DNA of 64,000 nt from Auricularia sp. M13 (taxonomy: Eukaryota; Basidiomycota; Agaricomycetes; Auriculariales; Auriculariaceae). Positions 22,902 through 33,215 of this stretch are shown piece by piece. The stretch is from NCBI GenBank assembly GCA_037042915.1, contig CM073201.1, forward strand, positions 2,790,001 through 2,854,000. The letters run 5' to 3'. The notes beneath the pieces were generated by a model. It saw nothing but the letters and a program-made list of their open reading frames with translations. It had not been told where the DNA came from and did not search any database. The position numbers and the translations under genes were made by a program. How positions within the stretch are numbered: position 1 is the first letter of the stretch; every line of letters begins with the position of its first letter.

Positions 22902-25900
22902 ATGTCGGCCCCGGAGGAGAGCTCGTCGATACGTACGACGCGCAGCCGCGCAAAGCCCAACGAGCCGCTAGCGCAGCTAGACCAGTCATCAAAGCCGGTA
23001 AAGGTTCCCAGGTCCACCAGGGCGGTCGACGGGCATGCAGGACTCAAGCAGCAGCAACAACATGACGCCGTATTGGAGCACGAGGGCGTAAGCTATAGTG
23101 GTGTTGTGAACGGGACGCGCAGTCTAATGACGTTGGCTCGACAGGCAACTCAGATGGGACCGACGACGCAGCAGGTGTCAGATGTTGGAAAACCAAAGCA
23201 AACGACGGCCAAGAAGGTGAGTTGACGAGTATTCCTGAACTTGGTACTGAAAGGAGAACAGTCAGGTGGTCGACAGCGAAGGATTTTGCCCGCGCAAGAA
23301 ACAGTGGAAAAGACGCCAGCGGGCGACACGGTAAGTTTGGTGCCTGGAATTATGGTCTGCGCGGCTCGCTCAACACTTGAGATACTTAGAAAACTGTTGA
23401 CGCCGTCGGTCAGGGGTCGGAGCCGGCCGACGCGTCACTTGCCGCAGACGGCCGTGATCTGCAGCATGGCGGCACCATCCTCGGTCCTGATGGCAAAGCC
23501 AAGTCCGAAGTAGCACCGTCCGGGGCGCCTGGGTCAGCAGCGCGCAAGCCAGGAGTGACCAGGTCGAAGACAACCAGATCCGCGCCAGTGCCCAAGATTG
23601 CGGCGCCACAGCCGAACCAACCGCAGCCTGCGCCACTGCCCGCTCACACTGGTGCACCGGGCCCCTCTCGCAAACAGTTCCCGCCGTCTGGCCTGCCTCT
23701 GCCGTCTGGCCCACCTCCGCCGTCTGACCCGCCGCCGACGTCTGACCCGGAGCTGCCGTCTGGGCCGTCGCAGCCTTCTCGCGCACTGTTTGGTCCGCCG
23801 CCGACGTCTCGTGCATCATCACCGACCGCACCGCCGCCCCCGCACGGTGCGCCGTCCGCGCACGCTTCTCCGTCCCAATCTCGCGCGCCGTCCCGCGCAC
23901 CGTCTCCATCTCGCGCACCGTCCCGCGCGCCGTCCCCATCTCGCGCACCGTCTCGCGCGCCGTCCCCATCTCGCGCGCCACCATCTCGCGCGCCGTCTCG
24001 CGCGCCGTCCCCATCTCGCGCGCCGTCTCGCGCGCCGTCCCCATCTCGCGCGCCGTCTCGCGCGCCACCATCTCGCGCGCCGTCTCGCGCGCCATCACCG
24101 TCTCGCGCGTCGGACGCGCCAGACGCGCCAGACGGCAGACATTTGGAAAAACAACCTCTTTTCCTGCCATCGCCCGGGGACAAGGAAGAGGAGCAGGCAG
24201 GCCCACAACCAAAGGACCCGAACGATCTCGACATACTCCTCGCCCGAGACGACTTGCCCGTGGATGATAGCCGCCCGGTGTTCCACGAGGAGCTCATGGA
24301 GGACTTTCTGAACGACGAGGATGTCGACGAAGACGGTGCCCCTATCGACGCGGACGACGCGGGCGGCACGAGTCGTGGGCCTTACGCGAAAGGTCCCATC
24401 CCCAAGTCGGAGAAGGAGCTTATCTGGAGCATCACCAACGAATACCAGGACAGGCTCAAGGCAGTCGCCGACCGGCTCAACCGCCCGCTGTCCAGCATCT
24501 TCCGCGTCGCGACTATTGTCATGAAGGACACTCGGCAGCCTAACCTCTATAACCTGTTTGTGAAGTGGTGGTGTCTCGAAAACCCACAGGCCGGTCGTAA
24601 GCATTATCATCTGCTGACGCTGGCGATGACTGACATTGTTGTGCTCGTAGGCAGCCTCGAAGAGATGCGCAGCAAGTTCCGTGAAGCGTACCACAAGGAA
24701 GTTGACCACCTATCCGTCGAAGGGAAGGAGGCATACAAGAAGAAGCTCATCGCGTGGAACGAGTCGTATGACAAGGAGAATGCGAAGGCAGTCCAGGAGG
24801 CTGGGGATCTCTACAAGGTTATTCTGCAGGCGCGCCTCGAGTTCGAGGAGCTCGTGAGTTTATCATATCTCGCGGGAGCACGCACCCATTGACGTTGCAT
24901 GTAGGCCCGCTACTACTATCGGTTCTACGACATCGTCGTCGTCGGCTGGGTCGTTTCTGTGCGTGCAGGGGACGACAACGCTAGTCGCGCGACAGGCGCT
25001 TTCACCAGCACGAAGGGCATGGCGAACATCCTGCAGAAGCGGGGTGCCAACTTCAAGGCCCTCGGCGATCAGCTGGCGGCTCTCGGCAAGTGCGTATCCG
25101 TGATTAATCTCAGGCTGCATACTAATTATTCGTTCAGGGTTGGGGAGATGACAAAGGTCGAGCCCACGGACTTTTCGCAAACTGGGCAGTCGTGGTACAT
25201 GAAGCATGCCAAACATGACCAGGTCAAGGAGCGGATTACACCCTGGCTTATCGAGGCTCAGAGTGAGTACATAGCGCATACTGTAACGCACGCGATGCTG
25301 ACTAAGAACGAAATAGACCAGGCTTCAAACCGTTCGCGCACAAAGATCAAATGGACAAACCATTTTATCGAGCTCGCCTGGGCAGGCTTTCGTTTTGTGG
25401 GCTGGCCTCATCGTGTCCCAGTCCCGCGGAGCGGCAAGACGCTCTGGGACAGCATCGACGACATGCGCAAGCTCATCACCGCTATTTACGAGACAGGACG
25501 CGGGGAGCGCGAAGAGGGCAGGGCTCTGCGTGTTGAGCGCATCAGCGACGGTATGTGAGAACTCACTCTGGCGTGTGTGCGTGCGAAGAGCGGCTACTGA
25601 TGTCAGGATGCAGAAGAGCTGGCATATCAGGATGACCCCAAGAAGTTAGCGAACTGGCGCGCGGTGCCGCTCTACATCGACGAAACCGGCCTCGCGATCG
25701 TCACCGTGGGCGAGGCGTTGGACGAGCACAAGTCGCGCAAGAGGGGTGGCAGCGGCAGTGCGAACGTCGAGCCGGCGAGCGACGCTGAAGATCAGACTGC
25801 CACGAAAGCCCGCAGCGAGGAAGATGAAGAGATGGACGTCGACGCGCCGCGGGCGAAGACGCGCGCGACCAGCGTCAAGAAGGCCGCGCAGAAGCAGGCG

Positions 25901-27741
25901 AAGACTGGCACGGCGAGGACGATGAAGCCGAAGCCGACACCCGAAGAGCGCGCCGCTGCTCGGCGGCGCAAGAAGCTTCTCACCACGTCGTATGTCCCGC
26001 CGCCGCGAGCCCCATCGAACAAGCCCCCGCCATCGTGGATTCCTGTCGAAGACGACAACGACAACGACAGCGACGAGAACGACGACGACGTCCAGGCCAA
26101 CAGGAGCAGCAACAAGTGGGCCGCCACAACCTCGCGCAACAGGAAGGGCAAGGGCAATTCGGCGCGCCTCAGGACGTTGTCCGAAGAGCCCGACGCCGAT
26201 CTCCAGGTTGAAGATGCCGCAGACAAAGGTGGCAAGCGACGCGCTGCCTCAAACAACGACGCGCGCAAACGGCGTTCTGTTATGAGTGAGAGCGAGGACG
26301 GGGAGTCGGACTCGGAGGAGCCCGCCACAGCGTTTCGCGGCGCCTCACGCGCTAGGGGCAGCAAACAGTCTCGGGCGCGTCAAGACAGCGCATGGGAGGA
26401 GGAGGACGAGGATGATGCAGCGTCGACATGGCGAAGCAAGGGCAAGGGACGCGCCAACGAAGCGCCGTCATCGCGCGTCGAGGGTAAGGGTGCCGAAACA
26501 CGGACGAAGAGGGCAGTCGCGAGCAGCAGCAAGTCGCAAATTGGCGGTGGACATGGTGAGCGAGCGGAGTCAGCAGTATCGCTGCCAGGTGCTGATGTCT
26601 TGCTGTAGGTTGGGGCGTTGTAGATGCCTCGGGCGCGCCCTCCGCAGGCAGCAGCTCGACACTTGGTGGTCTGCCCCCGCTGGATGTGCAGGTGGACCAG
26701 CTGCCACTCCCAGGAGATGCCGACTTCAACATGCTTCTTGGCGAGGAACTCAATTTCGACGACCCTGCCTTTAACCAAATGTTTTTGGACTTCGTCGCCG
26801 GTACCGGCGAAGACCTTTCCGGGATCACGCAATGGGATGGGGCAGGCGACGCCAACACGGCCAGCTCGTCACACTCTGCGCCCGGGCCAACTGTCGACGC
26901 TGGCAGCGCGTCCGGGCAGCATTCGCAGGTCGCGACCATGTCCACCGCCGACACTGGGAGCGTGTACGCGCAGCAGTCACCAGTCGTGACAGTGTCCGCC
27001 GCGCAGTCGACTGTGACCACCGCCGACGCTGGGAGCGCGTACGGGACGCAGTCGCAGGTCGCGACCATGTCCACCGCCCACGCTGGGAGCGCGTACGCGC
27101 AGCAGCCGCAGGTCGCAACCATGCCCACTGCCGACGGGAGCGCGTACGGGCAGCAAGGGGCGGGCTATCAGTCTTCGCAGACGGCCATGGGTGTTCCGCA
27201 GATGCAGACACTGAGCATGCCCGGCGCGATGGGAGGCACTGGGGCGACGAACGTTGGCGCGATGAATATGGGCGCGATGCATGGCGGGATGATGGCGCCT
27301 AACATGATGCAGGGCGGCATGGGCGGCGTAATGCACGACGGCGGCATGATGCAGGGGGGCGGACTGGTGCACGGCGGGATGGGCGGACTGGTGCACGGCG
27401 GGATGGGCGGGATGATGGGTGGGATGGGCGGGATGATGGGCGGGATGGGCGGGATGATGGGCGGGATGATGAACGGGATGGGCGGGATGATGAACGGGAT
27501 GGGCGGGATGATGAACGGGATGGGCACGATGAACGGCATGGGCGCAATGAATGGCATGGGCATGCAGGGCGCGATGGGCATGCACGGGGGGGTCATGCAC
27601 GGAGGGATGATCGCGGCGAACCAGCTCGTGCAGAACTATCCTGCGCAGTACGGTGCGCAGCTCGCGCAGCAAGGTCAGCCGCATCAGCACGCCCAAGGCG
27701 GACAAGTGGACACAAGCGTCTTGGGTGTGCAGCAGCAGTAG
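22902..27741 (+). CDS. Large low-complexity protein with divergent HMG-box-like segment (KDZ companion)
   Basis: The start MSAPEESSSIRTTRSRAKPN is followed by small phase-compatible exons, a Pro/Ser region with tandem SRAP repeats and an acidic patch. The key segment is QPNLYNLFVKWWCLENPQAG, then SLEEMRSKFREAYHKEVDHL, then LSVEGKEAYKKKLIAWNESY. Spliced across a 60-nt intron (about 24596-24655, GTAAGC...GTAG) it has HMG-box length and pattern: Pro-rich start, paired Trp, closing helix with EAYKKK. A second conserved-looking part runs 24905-25560 (YYYRFYDIVVVGWVV, FIELAWAGFRFVGWPHRVPV). A basic/acidic NLS-rich region follows, then VDQLPLPGDADFNMLLGEEL, Ala/Gln repeats and a Met/Gly-rich tail. 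I infer a nuclear chromatin-type partner of the KDZ element. Well over 1,300 residues. Confidence 0.7.
23877..24112 (+). repeat. Tandem SRAP/SRAPSP coding repeat
   Basis: A 12-bp core (TCTCGCGCGCCG and variants) repeats in frame about 18 times and encodes alternating SRAP and SRAPSP units within the HMG-like protein. Ser/Arg periodicity gives an RS-like disordered tract. Confidence 0.9.
26895..27160 (+). repeat. Degenerate coding repeats (VATMSTADAGSAY type)
   Basis: Units of roughly 20 residues with the core QVATMSTAxAGSAYxxQ occur about four times in the C-terminal region of the HMG-like protein, just before the Met/Gly-rich tract. Confidence 0.75.
27225..27600 (+). repeat. Met/Gly-rich coding repeats
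   Basis: Short GGGATGATG/GGCGGGATG-type units encode GGM, GGMM and NGMGGMM repeats for more than 100 residues near the C terminus of the HMG-like protein. The composition resembles prion-like or phase-separating tails; that is inference. Confidence 0.85.
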
Positions 27742-27986
27742 ACACGCAGAATGTAGACTTGTACTTCTATCGTAATACCTTTTTCTTACCGCAATGCATT
27801 GCTAATGGTTACTTCGTACTAAGAGATGCACAAGAGACTTGTTGGGGGGCATTTCATCATGAGTAGTCAGCATTATCGCGCGTGGATCAAATCCTTATCA
27901 TGGCGGTGTACGAGGTCAGCATGTATGCGGCATCGGGCATAGCTACACGTCAAGACGGTTTCCTAGCGTAAGACCTCCAATATGCC

Positions 27987-28458
27987 TCAATTCCCGCAGG
28001 TGCACTCGCCCTTCTCAAACCTCTCCCGGATGCCAGCAGCGTCCGGCTGGGCAAGCCTGATTTGGAGCGCGTGCTCGGCCTGGCGAAATCGCCGGACCGC
28101 CGGATCCTCGCGCAAGGCGTGCTTGGCCACGTCACGCTCGAGTCGGATGAGCTCGCGTTTGAGCTGGTTTCGCGAGAGCCGGAGCCGCAACCCGTGGAAC
28201 TCGTCGCGGAGCCGCGTGACGAGCTCCAGCTGCGATTCTTTCGACAACGTGAGCATATCGCATAAAGGAGAGGAAAGCCACACCTCCTGGGATATCGGGG
28301 TGGCAGCGGTTATGCTCCACGCGTGCAGAGAGGTAGCGACTGTAGAGCGAGCGCTTGCGACCGAATAGCGCGCTACGAATGAAGCGGAACGGCCGTAGCA
28401 AGTTGTAGCGCAGACGGACAAACGCGCCCTGGATCGAGCAGAAAGCCGTGTGTGCCAT
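27987..28458 (-). CDS. Hypothetical small protein divergent from paralogue B
   Basis: The ATG at 28458 (MAHTAFCSIQGAFVRLRYNL) opens a basic exon that reaches RSLYSRYLSAR. The downstream part, in another frame, is clearly helical (MLTLSKESQLELVTRLRDEF, LKRELIRLERDVAKHALRED, HALQIRLAQPDAAGIRERFE) and ends ECTCGN at 27987. Joining them in phase needs a very short (34 nt) GTG...CAG intron; a longer intron I tried breaks the frame. About 145 residues, coiled-coil-prone, with no known domain. It starts 69 bp from paralogue B and shares its promoter region. Confidence 0.5.
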
Positions 28459-28526
28459 GTGAGCGGGGGAGGGAGAGCAGGGAAGGAGGAGATTGAAATT
28501 GTGATGGGAACAGTTCCTCTTTGACG

Positions 28527-29153
28527 ATGCCCAGATACCCAACGTCCGAAGAGGATGAGGGCGCGCCCGGCCCCCGCTACATGATGGGATACTTCTGGTT
28601 TCGACTCGTACCATACGTGAGCGGAGGTAATGTGAGAGACAGCGTCTATGGCTTGTCTCACCTGCATCTACAGTGGAACCGCTCTTAGGATACATTACCC
28701 GCCTGAACGATGAGGCACCGGCGGCCTTCTTCAGAAAAACGCCAGAAGAACGAGAGGTCGCTGTTCAGGCCTTGCGCGATGTCTATGTGACCGTTGTGCT
28801 GTTGGGCGAGGAAAACGCGGGCAAGCCGTGGATACTTCCTACAGCGAGCCCCCTGGCCGCAAGCTATCTTCAGGAGACGATGGAGACTCCGGATAGAACA
28901 AGCAGTGCGCGCCTGCTCTACATGTACCTCTGGCTCCTGCTCCATCCTCCTCAGGAAAACGGTGTGTATCTTGTGCTTTACTGCGCGGGGAATCAGAAAT
29001 GACTTACAACCCGACTCAGAGCATCCTTCCACGCATCGCAGGAGGGCATCCCGGGAATACTCCCGCATGGAGACTGAGATCTCGGCGGAGAGGCGAGGTC
29101 GTTTGCGGGACTCCCTCGTCTACGTGTATGATATGCTGCCCATCTGGCACTAG
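28527..29153 (+). CDS. Orphan protein, paralogue B of the gene at 12437
   Basis: Three exons: MPRYPTSEEDEGAPGPRYMM with FWFRLVPYVSG; after GTAATG...CTACAG, EPLLGYITRLNDEAPAAFFR with ALRDVYVTVVLLGEEN and LLYMYLWLLLHPPQEN; after GTGTGT...ACTCAG, RASREYSRMETEISAERR ending SLVYVYDMLPIWH at TAG 29151-29153. Intron phases (1 and 1) equal those of paralogue A. The product has about 165 residues, without signal peptide or known domain. Divergence from A is large, so the duplication is old relative to the apparently intact KDZ gene between them. Confidence 0.75.
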
Positions 29154-29787
29154 GGAATGACATTGTCATCTGTCTATGTGAACACATGTAGACTGCAGTA
29201 AACCATTCAGATTAAGAGAGAGGGAATGCAGAGCTAGAGTCGAATGGTGTTGTGCGGGCAACCCGGGGAAGATGAGCATCGCGTTCTCTGGCGACGTAGT
29301 TTGACTCAGAGCATGGAGACTGCGCGAGAAGAAATGGGAAATGTGGGAAATCCGTCTAAAAACCAGAAACTCTGTAGACTGCGCGAGAAGAAACAAGAAA
29401 GACAGGAAATGCATAGGCTCCTGCGGATGTTATCTACTTTGGGTGGGCAATCCGCCAATTTCTAGAAACACCCAGCGTAAAAAGACTGTCACTTACTAGG
29501 GACAACTGGAAACGACATATCCAGCCTCTAGGTGTATCACATGGATGATAGGAATGGATCTACTACTTGTATTATATATAACAGCCTGAGGTGAAACGCG
29601 TGTCTCCTTGCTTTCTCCAAGTCTAGTCTGAACCCTCCAACGGTCTGGAATGGAATCCGGGATTTTGATGATTGGCTACGATGTTTCAGACTGGCTTGAG
29701 ATGGTCTCAGACTGGACTTGAATGTCTTACACGGGCCGCTGCTGGGCCAAACCGCAACATTTTCAGTCGGGCTGGTCATGCTGGCCG
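29154..29787. other. Intergenic, no supported gene
   Basis: Holds GGGAAATGTGGGAAAT-type short repeats (29336-29410), one TTTCTAGAAA palindrome at 29459-29468 and AT-rich stretches. No frame with coding character. Confidence 0.45.
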
Positions 29788-29795
29788 TATATAAA
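29788..29795 (+). promoter_or_regulatory. TATA box (TATATAAA)
   Basis: A perfect TATATAAA lies 80 bp before the ATG at 29875, at a fitting distance for the start of the membrane-protein gene. Confidence 0.65.
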
Positions 29796-29874
29796 CCTGG
29801 GCCATCTGAACCGATGTCTGCATCCAGTTCTCAACAGCTCTTAGCTCTCCCACCAGCACTCTCCAGACTCAGCA

Positions 29875-31230
29875 ATGCTCTTCATACTCACCGTCCTCCC
29901 TTCGGTCGCACTCTCGGCGCTGGGCGCTGCAGCGCAACCCGAGCTCCTTTTCGGCCCAGGCGGCCAGATGGAGCTCGAAGGCGTGCCGGAATACATTCTC
30001 GCCGCTCTCAGCGACTACGTTCCTGACGCACCCTCGATGTCTTTGGTCACTCCGACTACAACCATTTCCGCTTCGGAGGAACCGACCGCCGGCTGGGTGA
30101 TCCCCGCCGCTGACGGCGTCGACGAACCTGCGTATACCATCATTCCGAACCTTGAACAAGGACGCCTCGCAATGGCCCAGCCTCAGCCGGAGCTCATCAC
30201 CGACTCCAACCAGATCACCACCAGCGAAATCGACAACGTTGTGTCTAGCACAGTCTTGGATGTCGCCTCTGCCTCTACCTCCTCTTCCGATGCCACGAGC
30301 GTGGAGGTGACAGCGTCCCCAACTGATTCATTCAGCACGGATGTCCCGTCATCGGAGGCGACGCTGGCTACGACGGTGCTTGACTCGGTATCAGACACGC
30401 TGCCTGTGGACCCAGCCAGCGCGACGACGGTCCTCGATGTTGGCAGTGCTGCATCGACGGTCGTTGACTCTGAGCGCACCTCCAGCACGCCCACCCCGGT
30501 CGCCACTACTGCCACGCACAAGAAGCATACCACGGCGCCCGTCACGAACCAATCCATCGTCCGCCCGAGCGGCCCCACGCGCATCTTCGGCCCCGCCGGC
30601 ACGACTATCATCCTGACGAAGACGACGTCGAGCCCGTCCTCCTCGCCGACGGTCGCCCTCGACGCCGCGGCGCCGCAGCAACAGGCCAAGCAGCGCACGA
30701 TCCTCGCCGTCCTGATCATTCTCGCCATCTTCTTCGCATTCCTGCTCACCACCTTCTTCATCATGCGCAAGCGTCTTTGCTGCTGCCGCGCGCGCGACGA
30801 CGAGGAGGACGACATGTGGGTCGCGCCGCCACGCATGGCGCAGACGGCTTCTGGCCGCGATAAGGAGTGCGCCAGCGTCCACGTGCAGCAGCTCGCGAGC
30901 TGCACGCCGCAGTTGACCAGCATCCCGCGCGTCAACTACGAGCGCCACGGCGGCGCCGCTCAGCGCGTGCACCTCCCCACCCCGCAGCCGCAGTACTTAA
31001 ACTCGCCCGCCGCTGCTGGCCCGCGGCCCACGCCATACGCGGGCGCGCGCCTCACGCCGGTCGAGTATTCGCCTATGTGCCCGCCGCGCTTCAGGGAGGA
31101 GCAACCGTCCCCGATGCCGGTCGGCGCCACCGCCCCCGCTCCGCGCAGGCTGTACGGTCTTGGCTTCACCAATATCGGCCTGGACGTCGGCGAGGTGTGG
31201 CAGGGCCAGTACGCGACTCGCAACTATTGA
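29875..31230 (+). CDS. Mucin-like single-pass membrane protein
   Basis: A single exon of 451 residues. The signal peptide is MLFILTVLPSVALSALGAAA. The ectodomain is Ser/Thr/Val-rich (repeats of STVLDVAS/TTVLD type) to about residue 275. One strong membrane helix follows (TILAVLIILAIFFAFLLTTF) with the stop-transfer sequence MRKRLCCCRARDDEEDD. The cytosolic tail of about 150 residues is Pro-rich and ends in WQGQYATRNY. This layout matches fungal wall-stress sensor-like or SKG6/Mid2-like proteins, but there is no WSC or other named domain. Cys clustering after the helix suggests palmitoylation. The absence of introns is unusual for this window. Confidence 0.75.
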   Translation: MLFILTVLPSVALSALGAAAQPELLFGPGGQMELEGVPEYILAALSDYVPDAPSMSLVTPTTTISASEEPTAGWVIPAADGVDEPAYTIIPNLEQGRLAMAQPQPELITDSNQITTSEIDNVVSSTVLDVASASTSSSDATSVEVTASPTDSFSTDVPSSEATLATTVLDSVSDTLPVDPASATTVLDVGSAASTVVDSERTSSTPTPVATTATHKKHTTAPVTNQSIVRPSGPTRIFGPAGTTIILTKTTSSPSSSPTVALDAAAPQQQAKQRTILAVLIILAIFFAFLLTTFFIMRKRLCCCRARDDEEDDMWVAPPRMAQTASGRDKECASVHVQQLASCTPQLTSIPRVNYERHGGAAQRVHLPTPQPQYLNSPAAAGPRPTPYAGARLTPVEYSPMCPPRFREEQPSPMPVGATAPAPRRLYGLGFTNIGLDVGEVWQGQYATRNY

Positions 31231-31569
31231 TTTGTCCATTTTCGTTCCGTCATGCTGTATCGTTAGCCGTGCTGAGCACTACATAGAGCTGTATTTGTAC
31301 CGTATACGCACTGCGATTGGGTCTATAATCTAATCGTGCATTTCAGTCACTGTCATCCGCCCGACTGGGTGCGGATCGGGATCCTCATGGTCACATTGGC
31401 TGGGGCGGCACCGCAACGAAGAACGCCTTTTGCAACACCTGACGCGGTCCACACGTGAAGCCTATCGCTTCGAGAAATCACTCGTCCGAGCCACGGCAAA
31501 GGCACAGTTAAATACCACCAGTCTCGCTGGCAAGTCTGCATTCTTTTTCTCTCACAGACCTTCGTTACC
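31231..31569. other. Intergenic, 5' flank of the GH93-like gene
   Basis: No gene. A weak TATA-like TTAAATA lies at 31508-31514, about 60 bp before the ATG at 31570. Confidence 0.45.
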
Positions 31570-32778
31570 ATGAAGTTCATCTCTCTTCTCCAGCTTGCTA
31601 TGTGCATCCCCTTCGTCCTTGCTGGCAATGTCCAGCTTGTTGCTCGCGCCGGAGTGACGCCCTCGCTCACCGGCGGGGCGTCAGTCTTCGGCGCAGGCAC
31701 GTACCCGCGCGCGACGCGCCTGGCGGACGGCAGCCTGCTAGGCGCGTACACCGCGAAGGACGGTGACGCGAACGTCATCCGCACCGTCATCTCGCACGAC
31801 GACGGCGCGTCGTGGTCCGCTCTCGGCGAGGTCACACGCGGCGTGGGCGATATCGACAACCCCTTCGTGCTGCAACTCCCATCTGGTGCGCGCATGGATT
31901 CTCAGGCCCCTGATGATGACGCAACTGATCTTGGATCTACGCGAATCGTTACTCAGGGAGGGTGCTCGCAGCGTTCCGCAACCACTCGAAGGACGCAAAC
32001 GGCAACATCACCTTCTTCCGCATTACGATCTGCTTCTCGGACGACGGGGGCAAGAGCTGGCAGTTCCTCAGCCAGCCGGCGTCCGACCCTGCGGGTCCGA
32101 ATGGTATGTCGAAAGCAAACGACGTCGGATTGCAGTCATGATCACTCACTGGATGCACCGACAGGCAACTGGGAGCCTTTCCTCCGTCTCTCGAGCCGCG
32201 ACTCCAACGTCATCCAACTGTACTACAGCCGGGAGAATGCCGCGAACGACCAGGACTCGCTGATGCGCACCTCGTCGGACGGCGGCGCGAACTGGTCGAC
32301 GGCGTCGATCATCTCGGGCCAGAACGTCACCGCGCGCGACGGGATGCTGGGCGTGACGCCGTGCGGCGGGAGCAGCTCGCGGCTCATCGCGGTGTTCGAG
32401 AGCGTCGCGCCCGGCGGAACGTTCAGCGTGTGGAGCGTGACGAGCGACGACGACGGCGCGACGTGGGGCAACCGCCGCCAGGTCTTCGTGCCGTCTGGCA
32501 ACAGCAACAACGCGGGCGCGCCGCAGGTCGTGTGTGTCGGCGGCACGACGCTCGTCGCGAGCTTCATGACGGACGAGGACACCGGTGCGCACCAGTGGCC
32601 CGGCCAGGCAGCCATGAAGGTCGTCACGAGCACCGACTTCGGCGCCTCCTGGGGACACAAGACCACCATCTTCTCCGCGGCGGCGTTCTGGCCCGGCTTG
32701 ACCACGCTCAACGGCACGACATTCCTTGCCCTCGCGGACAAGGGCGGGTCCAAAGCTCAGAGGGTCGTCTTGCTCTAA
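31570..32778 (+). CDS. Sialidase-fold (BNR/Asp-box) secreted glycosidase, GH93-like
   Basis: The signal peptide MKFISLLQLAMCIPFVLAG is followed by a six-bladed propeller pattern: SHDDGASW, CFSDDGGKSW, TSSDGGANW, TSDDDGATW and STDFGASW are five Asp boxes. GTYPRATRLADGSLLGAYTA matches the start of the sialidase superfamily. Two introns, 1887-1957 (PSG|RVLAAFRNHSK) and 2114-2164 relative to base 30000 (GPN|GNWEPF), both keep frame. The length of about 360 residues fits GH93 exo-arabinanases; these release arabinobiose from arabinan. Sialidase activity is unlikely without the Arg triad, which I did not find. No GPI tail. Confidence 0.7.
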   Translation: MKFISLLQLAMCIPFVLAGNVQLVARAGVTPSLTGGASVFGAGTYPRATRLADGSLLGAYTAKDGDANVIRTVISHDDGASWSALGEVTRGVGDIDNPFVLQLPSGARMDSQAPDDDATDLGSTRIVTQGGCSQRSATTRRTQTATSPSSALRSASRTTGARAGSSSASRRPTLRVRMVCRKQTTSDCSHDHSLDAPTGNWEPFLRLSSRDSNVIQLYYSRENAANDQDSLMRTSSDGGANWSTASIISGQNVTARDGMLGVTPCGGSSSRLIAVFESVAPGGTFSVWSVTSDDDGATWGNRRQVFVPSGNSNNAGAPQVVCVGGTTLVASFMTDEDTGAHQWPGQAAMKVVTSTDFGASWGHKTTIFSAAAFWPGLTTLNGTTFLALADKGGSKAQRVVLL

Positions 32779-33215
32779 TTTGGGCAGTCCACCGCGTGCC
32801 TGTAGCAACCTTCTGCGAACTTCTATTTATAATGGCGAAGGCCGTGACGAACCAGTGAATCCGAACAACTGAGAGTGATATTTCGCCCTTGAGAGAGAGA
32901 GAGAGAATTGTGCCAACGGTACTGATCGAAGTCGTATAGAAAATACGCCAATGGCATGTTCCCTAGTGGCCACGTGCTAGCCTGCGCAAGTTCTTCTGCA
33001 GGCGTACGGAGAAATAGAGTTCTCCTGAGGGATTGTCGTTGCGGTGCCACTGCGCGCTGAGGCGGTGGACTTCAGACTGCGCAGTACGCGGATGAGCGGC
33101 GATCGGATACACGGGAATGTAAGGTCCGACGGCACAGGTTCACTCCACTCTTTCTCTCCTTCCACCCCGTACTACTCACGACCCAGCTCCGTTGCTGTTA
33201 GACATACTCGCTATA
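32779..33215. other. Intergenic with a short (GA)n run
   Basis: Contains a GA dinucleotide run near 32890-32907 and no gene. The part next to 33216 should hold the promoter of the secreted protein. Confidence 0.45.

Larger units (their letters stand above)
14035..27741. mobile_element. Putative multi-gene KDZ transposon (core; ends not found)
   Basis: The transposase-Ulp1 gene (-), an orphan coil protein (+), an orphan about 440-residue protein (-) and a large protein with an HMG-like segment (+) lie together between paralogues A and B. KDZ elements of basidiomycetes are known to carry extra genes, including a divergent HMG-domain protein and often a TET/JBP dioxygenase. No TET/JBP-like gene is seen here. 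I could not find terminal inverted repeats or a target site duplication, so the limits given are only those of the outermost likely cargo genes. Confidence 0.5.

Noticed and set aside
23370-24212. Minus-strand frame rich in REMGTARETA-like repeats
   Set aside because: Mirror image of the SRAP coding repeats of the HMG-like gene.
27168-27705. Pro/Ile- and His-rich minus-strand frames
   Set aside because: Antisense of the Met/Gly repeats; the plus strand is continuous with the rest of the gene.
9600-29000. Retroelement or capsid-bearing element as an explanation of the accessory region
   Set aside because: No reverse transcriptase, integrase, protease or capsid motifs and no long terminal repeats were seen; the visible mobile genes are of the KDZ DNA transposon type.
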